Counted from the stretch's first letter, positions 1-9,049 are shown. The stretch: DNA of 64,000 nt from Mycobacterium deserti (GCF_025345615.1 NZ_JAODWD010000001.1:809304-873303); one strand, 5' to 3'. Made by a program: numbers and translations. The notes: a model not told the origin generated them from the letters alone.

Positions 1-192
1 GCCGTGGCACTGGGCGTGATCCGCACCCCGATGCACGATCCGTCGTCGTACGAGTCTCTGTCGAAGCTGAACCCCAGCGGTCGCATGGGCGACATCGATG
101 ACGCCGTCGACGCCGTTGTCTTCCTGGAGAACGCCCCGTTCGTCACCGGCGAGATCCTGCACGTGGACGGCGGTCAAAGTGCAGGGCACTGA
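1..192 (+). CDS. SDR family oxidoreductase, C-terminal end (5' truncated)
   Basis: This is the last 63 residues of a short-chain dehydrogenase/reductase; the gene begins upstream of the window. The typical SDR tail is visible: a region after the substrate loop (IRTPMH), a DAVDAVVFLE helix, and the closing strand VTGEILHVDGGQSAGH, which in SDRs closes the Rossmann fold and shapes the dimer interface. The catalytic Ser/Tyr/Lys and the nucleotide-binding glycines are outside the window, so substrate cannot be inferred. The next gene, an NTF2-like protein, probably starts inside its last codons, which suggests one transcript. Confidence 0.85.
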   Translation, partial: AVALGVIRTPMHDPSSYESLSKLNPSGRMGDIDDAVDAVVFLENAPFVTGEILHVDGGQSAGH

Positions 193-553
193 CGTCGTGC
201 GCGACGTCATGGACCAGTGGAAGGCGGGCATCGACGCCCACGATCCGCAGACGGTGGCCGCGGTGTTCGCCGAGGACGCGATCTTTCAGGGCCTGCGGCC
301 CTACAGCGTCGGACGTCAAGGCGTCTTCGACTACTACGACTCCCAGCCGCGTGGAATGACGGTCAACTACCAGATAATGGAAAGCCGCAGACCCACAACC
401 GGATTGGTGGTCGGCTACCTTCGCGCAGACTTCGCGTTCCGCGACCGGCCGCCCCTCGCGCTGAACGTCGGCGTGGTCGTCGCGCAAACGGGCGGCCGGT
501 GGCGCATCGTGCACTACCAGGCGTCACCGCCGGCTAGCTCAGGGCGGGAATGA
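179..553 (+). CDS. SnoaL-like / NTF2-like family protein
   Basis: A protein of about 124 residues with the cone-shaped NTF2/SnoaL fold signature: an N-terminal helix followed by DAHDPQTVAAVFAEDAIFQG, then a long strand pair ending GGRWRIVHYQAS. Members of this fold bind small hydrophobic molecules or act as isomerases or cyclases; the specific role here is unknown. I chose GTG 179 because it overlaps the end of the SDR gene by 14 bp; GTG 197 and ATG 209 are alternatives that keep the domain intact. Its end overlaps the 3' end of the convergent LLM oxidoreductase gene by 20 bp. Confidence 0.75.
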   Translation: MQGTDVVRDVMDQWKAGIDAHDPQTVAAVFAEDAIFQGLRPYSVGRQGVFDYYDSQPRGMTVNYQIMESRRPTTGLVVGYLRADFAFRDRPPLALNVGVVVAQTGGRWRIVHYQASPPASSGRE

Positions 554-1523
554 CCTCGCGTTCGAACAGCTCGATGCTGTCGCGGTCGTAGGCCGCCTCG
601 GGGAAGTACATGATCGCGTACTCGCAGCCGAGGTCGCGCATCTTCGTCAGCTTCTCGACGATCTGCTCCGGAGTGCCGGTAGCGGCGTCGGGTGAGGTGA
701 GCGTGCCGAGCATCATGTCGACGGCTTTCTCGTCGGCCACGGCCACCTGCATGGCACGGATGCGCTCGATGCGCTCTTCCACATCGGCCTCCGACGAGCC
801 GATCACGCAGTGGAAGTTGGACGACCGCACGATCGCGTCATAGTCGCTGCCCACGTCGCGGCAGTGATCGGCCAGCACCTGCGACTTGTGCACGAAGCCC
901 TCCGGCGCCGAGGTGAAATTGGTGTACTGGGCGTATTTGGCGGCGATGCGCAGTGTCACCTTCTCGCCGCCGCCCGCGATCCACATCGGAAGTCCGCCGT
1001 CCTGCAACGGCTTCGGCGCCACGATCGCCCCGTCGACCTGATAGTGCTTACCGTCGAAGCTGACCTTGCCGTCGCGCCATGCGTCACGCATGATCTGCAC
1101 ACCTTCATCAAGGCGGGCCAATCTCACTCCTGCAGAGGGAAACCCGTAACCGTAGGCGCGCCACTCATGCTCATACCAGCCGCCGCCGATACCCATCTGA
1201 ACGCGACCGCCTGAGATGATGTCCGCCGTCGCGGCGACCTTGGCCAGGTACACCGGATTGCGATAGCTCATCGCCGTGCACATCTGGCCCAGCTTGATGC
1301 GCGACGTCGTGGCGGCATACGCCGACATCAGCGACCATGCCTCGTGCGTCGCCTCCGCGGTGGGCACCGGCACGGTGTGGAAATGGTCGTACACCCACAG
1401 CGAATCCCACGGTCCCCTGTCGGCATGCGCGGCCAGATCGCGCATGAGCGGCCAGTGGTTGGCCGTGGGGATGTTGACGAGATCGAGCCGCCAGCCTTGG
1501 GGGATAAAGAGTCCGAAGCGCAT
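534..1523 (-). CDS. LLM class (luciferase-like) F420/FMN-dependent oxidoreductase
   Basis: The 329-residue product is a TIM-barrel luciferase-like flavin enzyme. Seen directly: the N-terminal strand MRFGLFIPQG, the SLWVYDHF segment near residue 42, the GRVQMGIGGGWYEHEW motif around residue 105-120 typical of mycobacterial F420-dependent members, and PMWIAGGGEKVTLRIAAKYA in the second half. Such enzymes reduce or oxidise substrates with F420 or FMN; the substrate is not evident. It is a single gene, with a small membrane-protein gene diverging from it 115 bp away. The ATG is preceded by a purine-rich stretch (gagtctcctttcatg on the plus strand), consistent with a ribosome site. Confidence 0.88.
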   Translation of the reverse strand: MRFGLFIPQGWRLDLVNIPTANHWPLMRDLAAHADRGPWDSLWVYDHFHTVPVPTAEATHEAWSLMSAYAATTSRIKLGQMCTAMSYRNPVYLAKVAATADIISGGRVQMGIGGGWYEHEWRAYGYGFPSAGVRLARLDEGVQIMRDAWRDGKVSFDGKHYQVDGAIVAPKPLQDGGLPMWIAGGGEKVTLRIAAKYAQYTNFTSAPEGFVHKSQVLADHCRDVGSDYDAIVRSSNFHCVIGSSEADVEERIERIRAMQVAVADEKAVDMMLGTLTSPDAATGTPEQIVEKLTKMRDLGCEYAIMYFPEAAYDRDSIELFEREVIPALS

Positions 1524-1638
1524 GAAAGGAGACTCTAAGCCCGTTCGTTACCGAGTTGCCTTCGGAAGCCGACGGCCGTGCGATATGGTGTGGCTCACAG
1601 ACCTGCCAGTATGTGATGTACGCCACAAAGGAGGCGCA

Positions 1639-1860
1639 GTGGACGGTTTTCGGGGTGCCGCGGTGCCGGGGCCACAACCACGCCCCTCACGCACCAGTGG
1701 ACACAACGCCGCCGTGCGGTGGTTCTATGGTCTACTCCTCATCGTCATCGGCATCGCCGCGGTGGCGGGCATCATCAGCACCGCGTCGATGGGACAGACC
1801 CCGGTCGCCATCGCCATCGGCATCGTCGCTCTCGCGTTCTTCTCCCGCGTCGGCTGCTGA
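1639..1860 (+). CDS. Small membrane protein, unknown function
   Basis: A 73-residue protein that I place at GTG 1639 because a strong AAAGGAGG ribosome site ends five bases upstream; longer upstream readings lack such a site. The first 25 residues are Pro/Gly/Arg-rich and cytoplasm-like. Two hydrophobic stretches follow, WFYGLLLIVIGIAAVAGII and TPVAIAIGIVALAFF, so two transmembrane helices are likely. No family is recognised. It lies 39 bp upstream of a PNPOx-like gene on the same strand. Confidence 0.6.
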   Translation: MDGFRGAAVPGPQPRPSRTSGHNAAVRWFYGLLLIVIGIAAVAGIISTASMGQTPVAIAIGIVALAFFSRVGC

Positions 1861-1899
1861 CCGCCCTGAGTTGACGGGGTCCGCAGCTAGCCTGGCTGC

Positions 1900-2325
1900 A
1901 TGGCCCTCTCCAAGGAAGAACGCGAACAGTTCCTCGCCGAACCGCACGTCGCCGCGTTGTCGGTCAACGCAGGCGACAAGCGCGGCCCACTGACGGTGCC
2001 GATCTGGTACCAGTACACGCCCGGCGGCGAGCCGTGGGTGCACACCGGTAACGGCTCACGCAAGCATCGCCTGATCGAAACGCAGGGCGAGTTCACATTG
2101 ATGGTCGAGCGCCAGGAGCCGACAGTGCGCTACGTCGCGGTCGACGGACCGGTCAGCCGCATCGAGCCCGCAACCGACGAACAGTTGGTCGAGATGGTGA
2201 AGCGCTATATGCCGCCGGACAAAGTGGACGGATATCTCGAGTTCGCCCGTCGCGAGCACGGCGACAGTGTCGCCATCTTCATGAAGCCGCAGCACTGGTT
2301 GTCGGCCGACCTCGGCGGGTTCTAA
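1900..2325 (+). CDS. Pyridoxamine 5'-phosphate oxidase-like (F420/FMN split-barrel) protein
   Basis: The 141-residue product has the split beta-barrel pattern of PNPOx-like proteins: FLAEPHVAALSVNAGDKRG, the strand GPLTVPIWYQYTPGGEPWVH, a basic segment GNGSRKHRLIET and MVERQEPTVRYVAVDGPVSR. In mycobacteria this group includes F420-dependent reductases and haem- or biliverdin-binding proteins; cofactor cannot be decided by reading. The C-terminal AIFMKPQHWLSADLGGF resembles the closing strand of this family. The methyltransferase gene starts four bases after its stop, so the two are probably co-transcribed. Confidence 0.82.
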   Translation: MALSKEEREQFLAEPHVAALSVNAGDKRGPLTVPIWYQYTPGGEPWVHTGNGSRKHRLIETQGEFTLMVERQEPTVRYVAVDGPVSRIEPATDEQLVEMVKRYMPPDKVDGYLEFARREHGDSVAIFMKPQHWLSADLGGF

Positions 2326-2328
2326 GCG

Positions 2329-2925
2329 GTGTCCTCACGGCAGCGACTGTTCACCCTGATGTACCGGGTGGGCTTCGCCCCCTGGGACGGTCATCCACTG
2401 CCACAGGCGCTTCGCGATCTCGTCGAGGGCTCTGCGGCGCTGCCCGCAGGCACCGCGCTGGACCTCGGCTGCGGCACCGGTGATTCCTCGATCTACCTGG
2501 CCAAGCACGGCTGGACGGTCACGGGGGTCGACTTCGTGGCCAAGCCGCTGGACAGAGCGCGGGCCAAGGCCGCGACGGCTCGGGTGGTGGTGGAATTCGA
2601 GCGGGCCGATGTTACGCGGCTGTCCACCGAGGCCGTCGGCTCGAACTTCGACCTGATCGTCGACAGCGGCTGCCTGCACGGCATGAGCGCCGAAGACCGC
2701 GACGCCTATGTGCGCGAGGTCGCCGCGGTGGCCGCGCCGCAGGCCCGGTTGCTCATCGTCGCGTTCATTCCCGGCAGCTCCTTCGGTGTGCCGGGCATCG
2801 AGCCGGACGAAGTCAAACAGCGCTTCGCCCGCGACTGGACGCTGCTGTCGTCGGGTGACGAGACCGCGATGAACCACAACGGGAAGAACCCGGCGCGGCA
2901 GTACCTGTTTCAGCGCGCCGTGTAG
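2329..2925 (+). CDS. Class I SAM-dependent methyltransferase
   Basis: A 198-residue Rossmann-fold methyltransferase. Motif I is clear (ALDLGCGTGDSSIYLAKHG, about residues 43-61), followed by VTGVDFVAKPLDRARAKA (motif II acidic end) and VDSGCLHGMSAEDRDAYV, typical of the thiopurine/TehB-like small-molecule methyltransferases. The substrate is unknown. It starts at GTG 2329, four bases past the stop of the preceding split-barrel gene. The 3' end overlaps the convergent acyl-CoA ligase gene by 16 bp. Confidence 0.85.
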   Translation: MSSRQRLFTLMYRVGFAPWDGHPLPQALRDLVEGSAALPAGTALDLGCGTGDSSIYLAKHGWTVTGVDFVAKPLDRARAKAATARVVVEFERADVTRLSTEAVGSNFDLIVDSGCLHGMSAEDRDAYVREVAAVAAPQARLLIVAFIPGSSFGVPGIEPDEVKQRFARDWTLLSSGDETAMNHNGKNPARQYLFQRAV

Positions 2926-4376
2926 AGCGCCGCGACCGCGGGCAGGCTCACCTTGAGCGCCGGGTTGCGCGGCAACGCGTCGACCACAGTGAAGGCAACC
3001 GGCACGTTGTAGACCGGCAGGTCCCTGCGGACGAGGTCGGCGAGTTCGTCGTCGGACGGTGCCGATGCACCCGGCGCGACTTCGATGGCGGCGAACGGCA
3101 CCTGCCCGAGGCGTTTGTCAGGCACCCCGACGACGCACGCGTCGCGCACCGCCGGGTGCGAGATCAACACGCGTCGAACGGTTTCCGGCAGGACCTTGAA
3201 TCCTCCCCGGTTGATCGCACCGTCGGCCCTTCCGTGCAGGGTGACGAACCCGTCGGCGTCGATGGACGCGATATCGGTGGTGCGGATCCAGTCGGCGCCG
3301 ATCGGCGCGACCTTCGCTTCGAGCAAACCCTGCTCGCCGCAGCCGAGTTCGGCTCCGGTGTCCGGGTCGACGATGCGCAGCTGGGTGTCGGGCAGGGCCC
3401 GGCCGACGCTGTGCCGCTTCGCGGCGCCGAACTCCTGTTGCAAGTCGGGAGTCCATGCGCATAGCGAGCCTGCGAATTCCGTTGCACCGTAGGCCAACAC
3501 GATCGGTATGCCGTACCGCTGCTCGAACTCGTCGCGGGTCTCGGGATCCAGCGGTCCGGATGCGCTGATCAGAAAGTCCAACGAGGCGAGGTCTCGTTCG
3601 GCGACGTCGGCGTCGAGCAGCATGCGGATGACGGCGGGCTGTACGCCGGAGCGTTTGATGCGGTGCGTCTTCACCGCGTTCACGTAACCCTCGACGGTGA
3701 ACCGCTCGAGCATCGTGATGCGCCTGCCGTTGTAGACGCCGGCGATCAGTTGGCACACCCCGATGCCGCCGAACTGCCAGTACGCCAGTTCCGGCGGCGC
3801 ATCTGCCGCGGCCTTCTCGCCGCTGGTCACACTGAACACCGTGCGCTCGAGCACTGGCGTCTTGATCGCCTGTCGTTTGGGTGGTCCGGTGGTGCCGCTG
3901 GTCAAAATGTACAGCGCCACTTCGGGTTCGGCCTCGGCGTGCTGACGGTCGGGGTCGCGACGCAACATCTCGACGGGCTCGCCCGTCGAGATCGCCACCG
4001 CGGCGCTGCCGGCCGTGCGCGCGGCGTCGAGCACCGGCGCGGTCCAGTCTTCGCGGTCAGCAACCAGGCCCGCGAGCGCCAGCGCGCCGATATCTCGGGC
4101 GATGGCTTCCGGCGACTGGAAGGAATAGATCATCGATACGGGTCGGCCCGCGGCGAGGAAGCCGATGATGGCGCTGGCATGCGGCAGACGGTTGCGCACC
4201 ACCAGGCCGACGGGCGCGCGGTCCGGCACGCCGGCATTCCGCAGAGCCTGCTCGATCGCGTGGCCGTACGCGGTGATCTCCTCGCCGGTGTACCAACGGC
4301 CCTCGAATTCGAGGCACGGCTGCTGGCCATAGCTCGCGAGCCCCGCCGCGAACGTCTCGGTGAAGCTCTCCGGCAC
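2910..4376 (-). CDS. AMP-binding acyl-CoA synthetase (FadD-like)
   Basis: The 488-residue product belongs to the adenylate-forming superfamily. Seen: the P-loop-like YILTSGTTGPPK (about residue 155), LAYGATEFAGS (motif A5), the hinge RTTDIASIDADGFVTLHGRADGAINRGGFKV split across the two domains, and a C-terminal LPRNPALKVSLP carrying the candidate catalytic lysine. These enzymes activate a carboxylic acid to an acyl-AMP and then to a CoA thioester. Slightly short for a FadD (usually 500-550). It lies downstream of fadB on the same strand but is separated by a long hairpin, so it may be its own transcript. The start is GTG 4376. Confidence 0.85.
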   Translation of the reverse strand: MPESFTETFAAGLASYGQQPCLEFEGRWYTGEEITAYGHAIEQALRNAGVPDRAPVGLVVRNRLPHASAIIGFLAAGRPVSMIYSFQSPEAIARDIGALALAGLVADREDWTAPVLDAARTAGSAAVAISTGEPVEMLRRDPDRQHAEAEPEVALYILTSGTTGPPKRQAIKTPVLERTVFSVTSGEKAAADAPPELAYWQFGGIGVCQLIAGVYNGRRITMLERFTVEGYVNAVKTHRIKRSGVQPAVIRMLLDADVAERDLASLDFLISASGPLDPETRDEFEQRYGIPIVLAYGATEFAGSLCAWTPDLQQEFGAAKRHSVGRALPDTQLRIVDPDTGAELGCGEQGLLEAKVAPIGADWIRTTDIASIDADGFVTLHGRADGAINRGGFKVLPETVRRVLISHPAVRDACVVGVPDKRLGQVPFAAIEVAPGASAPSDDELADLVRRDLPVYNVPVAFTVVDALPRNPALKVSLPAVAALYTAR

Positions 4377-4395
4377 GTCGTCAATCTAGCGCGAA

Positions 4396-4445
4396 CAGAC
4401 GCAAAACTGCCTGTTTCCCACAGGTTTTGGGCAGTTTTGCGTCTG
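4396..4445. terminator. Long perfect hairpin, probable terminator or intergenic repeat
   Basis: Two perfectly complementary 16-base arms (4396-4411, CAGACGCAAAACTGCC, and 4430-4445) enclose an 18-base loop between the end of fadB and the acyl-CoA ligase start. It could terminate fadAB transcription or be a copy of a dispersed mycobacterial intergenic repeat. There is no U-tract. Confidence 0.55.
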
Positions 4446-4459
4446 CTCGACGAAGAAAT

Positions 4460-6616
4460 CTAGCTCAATGACGCCGGCGGGGTGAAACGCTCGCCGTACT
4501 TGGCGGCCAGCTCCTTGGCGCGGGCGACGAAGGCGTCCTTGCCGACGCCGCCGGGGCCCTCGTAGCCGACGATGAACTGCGCGCTGCCACCGGTGTACGG
4601 CGGGTAGCCGATGCCCATGATCGAGCCGATGTTGGCGTCGGCGGTCGACGTCAGCACGCCCTCGTCCAGGCACTTCTGCGTCTCGAGCGCCTCGGCGAAC
4701 AGCATGCGATCGATCATGTCCTGCAACGGGATATCGCTGCCACCGGACTCGAACGTCTCCCGCAGGCCCGGCCACAGCCCGGTGCGCTTGCCGTCGACGT
4801 ACTCGTAGAAGCCTGCGCCCTTCAAGCGGCTCGGCCTGCCGACCTCGATCATCTTGTTGACGACCGCCTCGGCCGGGTGCGGCTCGTAGGTGCCGCCGGC
4901 GTCCTCGACGCCCTTGCGGGTCGCGGTCGCGATCTTCTGCATGAGCTCGAGGTTGAGCTCGTCGGACAGCTGCAGCGGTGGCGCGGGGTAGCCGGCCTGG
5001 CTACCCGCCTGCTCGATGCTCGCCGGCTCCACACCCTCGCCGAGCATCGCCAGAGCCTCGTTGACGAAGGTGCCGATGACGCGGCTGGTGAAGAAGCCAC
5101 GGCTGTCGTTGACGACGATCGGGGTCTTGCCGATGGCCAGTGTGTAGTCGAAGACCCGGGCCAGCGCCTCGTCGGACGTCTTCTCGCCCCTGATGATCTC
5201 CACCAGCGGCATCTTGTCGACCGGCGAGAAGAAGTGGATGCCGATGAAGTCGTCCTGGCGCTTCACACCGGTCGCCAGACCGGTGATCGGCAGCGTCGAG
5301 GTGTTCGACCCCAGGATCGCGTTGGGCTCAACGATGTCCTCGATCTCCTGGAACACCTTGTGCTTGAGTTCCTGGCTCTCGAACACCGCCTCGACGACGA
5401 AGTCGACGCCCTTGAGGTCAGCCGCGTCACCGGTCGGGGTGATGCGGGCCAGCAGCGCGTCGGACTTCTCCTGGGTGGTCTTGCCCCGCTCCAGCGCCTT
5501 GGCTTCGAGCTTCTCGGAGTAGCCCTTGCCCTTCTGCGCGGCCTCCAGGCTGACGTCTTTGAGCACGACGTCGAAGCCGGCCTTGGCCGAGACGTAGGCG
5601 ATACCCGCGCCCATCATGCCCGCGCCCAGCACACCGATCTTGGTGATCGGTGTTTTACCGATGCCCTCCGGCCGCGAGCCGCCGCCGTTGATGTGCTGCA
5701 GGTCGAGGAAGAACGCCTGGATCATGTTCTTGGCGACCTGGCCGGTCACCAACGAGGTGAAGTAGCGGCTCTCGATGCGCGAGGCGGTGTCGAAGTCGAC
5801 CTGCGCACCCTCGACCGCGGCGTCCAGGATGGCCCGCGGCGCGGGCATCGGCGCACCCTTGAGCTGCTTTTTCAGCAGCGCCGGGAATGACGGCAGGATG
5901 CTCGCGAGGCCCGGTGAGCTCGGGGTGCCGCCGGGCATCTTGTAGCCCTTCTGATCCCACGGCTGGGTGTGGCTGTCAGGGTTGGCCTTGATCCACGCCT
6001 TCGCAGCGGGCACCAATTCCTCGACGCTGCTCACCAATTCGTCGACCAGCCCGGTTTCCTTGGCCTTGGCGGGCTTGAACCGCGTGCCCTGGCTCAGCAC
6101 CTCCATGAACGCCTTCTGGATGCCGAACATGCGCACGGTGCGGGTGACGCCACCGCCGCCGGGCAGCAGGCCCAGCGTCACCTCGGGCAGGCCGATCACC
6201 GAGCCCTTCACGTCGGCCGCGATGCGGTGATGACACGCCAGCGCGATCTCCAGGCCGCCGCCGAGCGCGGCGCCGTTGATGGCGGCCACCACCGGCTTGC
6301 CAAGCGTCTCCAGCTTGCGCAGATCCGCCTTGATGCCCTCGACCTCGTCGAACGCCTCGGCGGCGTTGTCGGGGCCGACATTCATCATGCCCTTCAAGTC
6401 ACCGCCGGCGAAGAAGGTCTTCTTCGCACTGGTGATCACGACGCCGGAGATCGAATCTGGGTCCTCTGCGACGAGGCGTGCCAACTTCTCTACGGCGTCG
6501 TGCATCGACTCCTTGTAGTGCTCGTTCATCACGTTGGCTGAGCCGGTTGGATCGTCCAGCGTCAGGGTGACGATGCCGTCTGCGTCTTTCTCCCACTGAA
6601 TGGTGTTCTCTGCCAT
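4460..6616 (-). CDS. fadB: FadB: enoyl-CoA hydratase / 3-hydroxyacyl-CoA dehydrogenase
   Basis: A 717-residue bifunctional beta-oxidation enzyme. The N-terminal crotonase domain shows AGGDLKGMMNVG, INGAALGGGLEIALACHHR (oxyanion hole region, about residue 115) and IGLPEVTLGLLPGGGG. The dehydrogenase domain begins near residue 335 with the NAD-binding VLGAGMMGAGIAYVSAKAG and contains IGIHFFSPVDKMPLVEII. It hydrates trans-enoyl-CoA and oxidises the resulting 3-hydroxyacyl-CoA. I chose ATG 6614-6616 (MAENTIQWEKD) rather than an upstream in-frame codon, because the upstream one overlaps fadA. It starts four bases after fadA stops, so the two form an operon, as for Rv0859/Rv0860 of M. tuberculosis. 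Confidence 0.95.
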   Translation of the reverse strand: MAENTIQWEKDADGIVTLTLDDPTGSANVMNEHYKESMHDAVEKLARLVAEDPDSISGVVITSAKKTFFAGGDLKGMMNVGPDNAAEAFDEVEGIKADLRKLETLGKPVVAAINGAALGGGLEIALACHHRIAADVKGSVIGLPEVTLGLLPGGGGVTRTVRMFGIQKAFMEVLSQGTRFKPAKAKETGLVDELVSSVEELVPAAKAWIKANPDSHTQPWDQKGYKMPGGTPSSPGLASILPSFPALLKKQLKGAPMPAPRAILDAAVEGAQVDFDTASRIESRYFTSLVTGQVAKNMIQAFFLDLQHINGGGSRPEGIGKTPITKIGVLGAGMMGAGIAYVSAKAGFDVVLKDVSLEAAQKGKGYSEKLEAKALERGKTTQEKSDALLARITPTGDAADLKGVDFVVEAVFESQELKHKVFQEIEDIVEPNAILGSNTSTLPITGLATGVKRQDDFIGIHFFSPVDKMPLVEIIRGEKTSDEALARVFDYTLAIGKTPIVVNDSRGFFTSRVIGTFVNEALAMLGEGVEPASIEQAGSQAGYPAPPLQLSDELNLELMQKIATATRKGVEDAGGTYEPHPAEAVVNKMIEVGRPSRLKGAGFYEYVDGKRTGLWPGLRETFESGGSDIPLQDMIDRMLFAEALETQKCLDEGVLTSTADANIGSIMGIGYPPYTGGSAQFIVGYEGPGGVGKDAFVARAKELAAKYGERFTPPASLS

Positions 6617-6620
6617 GGTC

Positions 6621-7832
6621 TTAAACCCTCTCGATGATGGTCGCGACACCCATGCCGCCGCCGATGCACAGCGTGATGAGCGCGCGGCGCGCGTTGCGGC
6701 GCTCCAGCTCGTCGACCATGGTTCCGGTGATCATGGCGCCGGTGGCGCCCAGCGGGTGGCCCATCGCGATGGCGCCGCCGTTGACGTTGAGTTTCTCGTC
6801 GGGAATGTTCAGGTCCTTCTGGAACTTCAGGACCACCGACGCGAACGCCTCGTTCAGTTCGAACAGGTCGATGTCGTCGACCGTCAGGCCTGCGCGGTCG
6901 AGCACCTTGCGGGTGGCGGGCGTCGGGCCGGTCAGCATGATGACCGGATCCGCGCCGCTGGTCGCGGTCGCCACGATGCGGGCGCGCGGCGTCAGACCCT
7001 GTGACTGCCCTGCGCTTTCTGAGCCCACGAGCACCAGCGCGGCGCCGTCGACGATGCCGGAGCTGTTGCCGCCGGTGTGCACGTGGTCGATCTTCTCGAC
7101 GTAGTGGTACTTCTGCAGCGCCACGTCGTCGAACCCGCCCATCGCGCCGACGCCGTCGAACGCGGTCTTGAGCTTGGCCAGGCCTTCCATGGTGGTGTCG
7201 GGCCGCATGTGCTCGTCATGGTCGAGGATGACCAGGCCGTTCTGGTCCTTGACCGGAACGACGGACTTGGCGAAGTAACCGCCCGACCACGCCGCGGCCG
7301 CCTTCTCCTGCGAGCGCAGCGCATAGCGGTCGACATCCTCGCGGGAGAACCCCTCGATGGTGGCGATCAGGTCGGCGCCGATGCCCTGCGGGACGAAGCC
7401 GATGCGGTAGTTGGTTTCGGGATCGGTGGCCCAGGCGCCGCCGTCGGACCCCATCGGAACGCGGCTCATCGACTCCACGCCGCCGGCCAGCACCAGGTCG
7501 TCCCAGCCGGAGCGCACCTTCTGCGCGGCGGTGTTGACGGCTTCGAGGCCCGAGGCGCAGAAACGATTGAGCTGGAAGCCACCGGTGGTCTCGGGCAGCT
7601 TGGCCACCAGCGCTGCGGTGCGCGCGATGTCGCCGCCCTGATCACCCACCGGCGAGACGACGCCGAGGATGAGGTCGCTGATCAGGTTCTCGTCGAGATC
7701 GGGGTAGCGGCCGCGCAACTCGTCGATCAGGCCGACAACCAGGTTGACGGGCTTGACCTCGTTGAGCGCGCCGTTCTTGTTCTTGCCGCGAGGCGTACGA
7801 ATGGCCTCGTAAATGAAGGCTTCTTCTGACAT
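6621..7832 (-). CDS. fadA: FadA: acetyl-CoA acyltransferase (thiolase)
   Basis: The 403-residue thiolase catalyses the last step of beta-oxidation, cleaving 3-ketoacyl-CoA with CoA. Seen: the nucleophilic cysteine in [15 protein letters not shown] (about residue 90), the [19 protein letters not shown] stretch, the histidine motif [18 protein letters not shown] and the C-terminal [15 protein letters not shown] with the second catalytic cysteine. Length fits the family. It is the first gene of the fadA-fadB operon, and a 16-bp inverted repeat lies 24 bp upstream of its start as a candidate repressor site. Confidence 0.95.
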   Translation of the reverse strand: MSEEAFIYEAIRTPRGKNKNGALNEVKPVNLVVGLIDELRGRYPDLDENLISDLILGVVSPVGDQGGDIARTAALVAKLPETTGGFQLNRFCASGLEAVNTAAQKVRSGWDDLVLAGGVESMSRVPMGSDGGAWATDPETNYRIGFVPQGIGADLIATIEGFSREDVDRYALRSQEKAAAAWSGGYFAKSVVPVKDQNGLVILDHDEHMRPDTTMEGLAKLKTAFDGVGAMGGFDDVALQKYHYVEKIDHVHTGGNSSGIVDGAALVLVGSESAGQSQGLTPRARIVATATSGADPVIMLTGPTPATRKVLDRAGLTVDDIDLFELNEAFASVVLKFQKDLNIPDEKLNVNGGAIAMGHPLGATGAMITGTMVDELERRNARRALITLCIGGGMGVATIIERV

Positions 7833-7855
7833 GAGGGGCAGCGTAACAGCCTAAA

Positions 7856-7871
7856 CCAACCAGATGGTTGG
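7856..7871. promoter_or_regulatory. Inverted repeat upstream of fadA, candidate operator
   Basis: CCAACC-AGAT-GGTTGG, perfect 6-base arms, 24 bp upstream of the fadA start codon and 18 bp from the 3' end of the next gene. Position and symmetry suit a TetR-type fatty-acid regulator; which one is unknown. Confidence 0.45.
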
Positions 7872-7888
7872 GCGGTCCTGTCGCCGAC

Positions 7889-8995
7889 TCACGCCGACTG
7901 CGGCTCCTCGAGTTCGGCCAGCGTCGGGTAATCGGTGTAACCCGCGGGACCGGATGCGTAGAACGTCGCGACGTCGGGTTCATTGAGCTCGGCGCCGAGG
8001 ATCAACCGGTCGATCAGGTCGGGGTTGGCCAGGAAAGCCCGGCCGACCGCCACGGCGCTGATGGCTCCCCACTGCGCGTAGCTCTCCAACTGGCAGAAGT
8101 CGGTGTCGGTCCCCCGCCCGGTGTTCAGCACGAAGGGACCCGGCCACACCGCGCGCAGGACGCCGAACGTCGGCTCCGTCGGATCGATGACCACGTGCAG
8201 GTAGGCCATGTCGAGCGGGGCGAGTCGTTCGATGAGGGCTTCGTAGGCGCTGACCTCGTCGATCTCGGTCATGGCCCCAGCGGTGTTTCCGGGCGAGATG
8301 CGCAGTCCGACACGGCCCGCACCGATCTCGTCGCTGACCGCCTCGACCACTTCCGCGGTGAGCCGGGCGCGGTTCGCCGCCGACCCGCCGTAATGGTCGA
8401 TGCGCCGATTGGTCACGTCGGACAGGAACTGGTGCAGCAGATAGCCGTTGGCGGAGTGGATCTCCACGCCGTCCATGCCCGCGTCGACGGCGCGGCGGGC
8501 AGCCTCCCGGAAGTCGCGGACGATGGCGGGGATCTCGTCTGTTTCCAGCGCCCGCGGTACCGGCAACGGCCGGTGACCCGAAGGCGTGTGGGCGGTCATG
8601 TCGGCCGCGATCGCCGACGGTGCGACGGACTCGAGCCCGCTGATCTCCGGGTGGCCCATTCGGCCGACGTGCCACAGCTGCATGAACATGTGCCCGCCCG
8701 CGGAGTGCACGGCGCCGGCGATCTCGGCCCACTTGTCCTGGTGCCGGGCGGTGTAGATGCCGGGAGTGTTGAGATAAGCGCCGTTGGCGGCCGCCGAGAC
8801 CGCAGTGGCCTCGGTGATGATGACGCCGGCGGCTGCGCGCTGGGCGTAGTACTGCGCGGCCAGGTCGGACGGCGTTGCGTCGGCCTTGGCGCGCGAGCGG
8901 GTGAGCGGCGCCATGAAGATCCGGTTGCCGGCGACGGTGTCGCCGACGCGGACCGGCTTGAGCAACGACGGGTCAAGATCGAATTTGAAAGCCAC
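7889..8995 (-). CDS. Old Yellow Enzyme family NADH:flavin oxidoreductase / alkene reductase
   Basis: A 368-residue FMN-binding TIM barrel. Visible are the N-terminal FMAPLTRSRAKADATPS, the QLWHVGRMGHPEISG strand, GMDGVEIHSANGYLLHQFLS with the paired His/Asn that bind the substrate carbonyl, DHYGGSAANRARL, and the C-terminal phosphate-binding region AVAVGRAFLANPDLIDRL. These enzymes reduce activated alkenes, quinones or nitrate esters with NADPH. The gene is single, downstream of nothing on its strand except fadA-fadB beyond it, with dapC diverging 55 bp away. Confidence 0.92.
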   Translation of the reverse strand: MAFKFDLDPSLLKPVRVGDTVAGNRIFMAPLTRSRAKADATPSDLAAQYYAQRAAAGVIITEATAVSAAANGAYLNTPGIYTARHQDKWAEIAGAVHSAGGHMFMQLWHVGRMGHPEISGLESVAPSAIAADMTAHTPSGHRPLPVPRALETDEIPAIVRDFREAARRAVDAGMDGVEIHSANGYLLHQFLSDVTNRRIDHYGGSAANRARLTAEVVEAVSDEIGAGRVGLRISPGNTAGAMTEIDEVSAYEALIERLAPLDMAYLHVVIDPTEPTFGVLRAVWPGPFVLNTGRGTDTDFCQLESYAQWGAISAVAVGRAFLANPDLIDRLILGAELNEPDVATFYASGPAGYTDYPTLAELEEPQSA

Positions 8996-9049
8996 GCCGC
9001 AGTAAGCGCTGCGGCGCCCGCTTTCATTCCAGGCCTACGCTCGACACCC

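Noticed and set aside
3663..4463. 266-codon frame opposite the acyl-CoA ligase
   Set aside because: Antisense composition with no motif, and it runs through the hairpin.
4877..5890. Long open frame opposite fadB
   Set aside because: Arg/Asp/Val-rich composition typical of the antisense of a high-GC gene, with no domain; fadB is certain.
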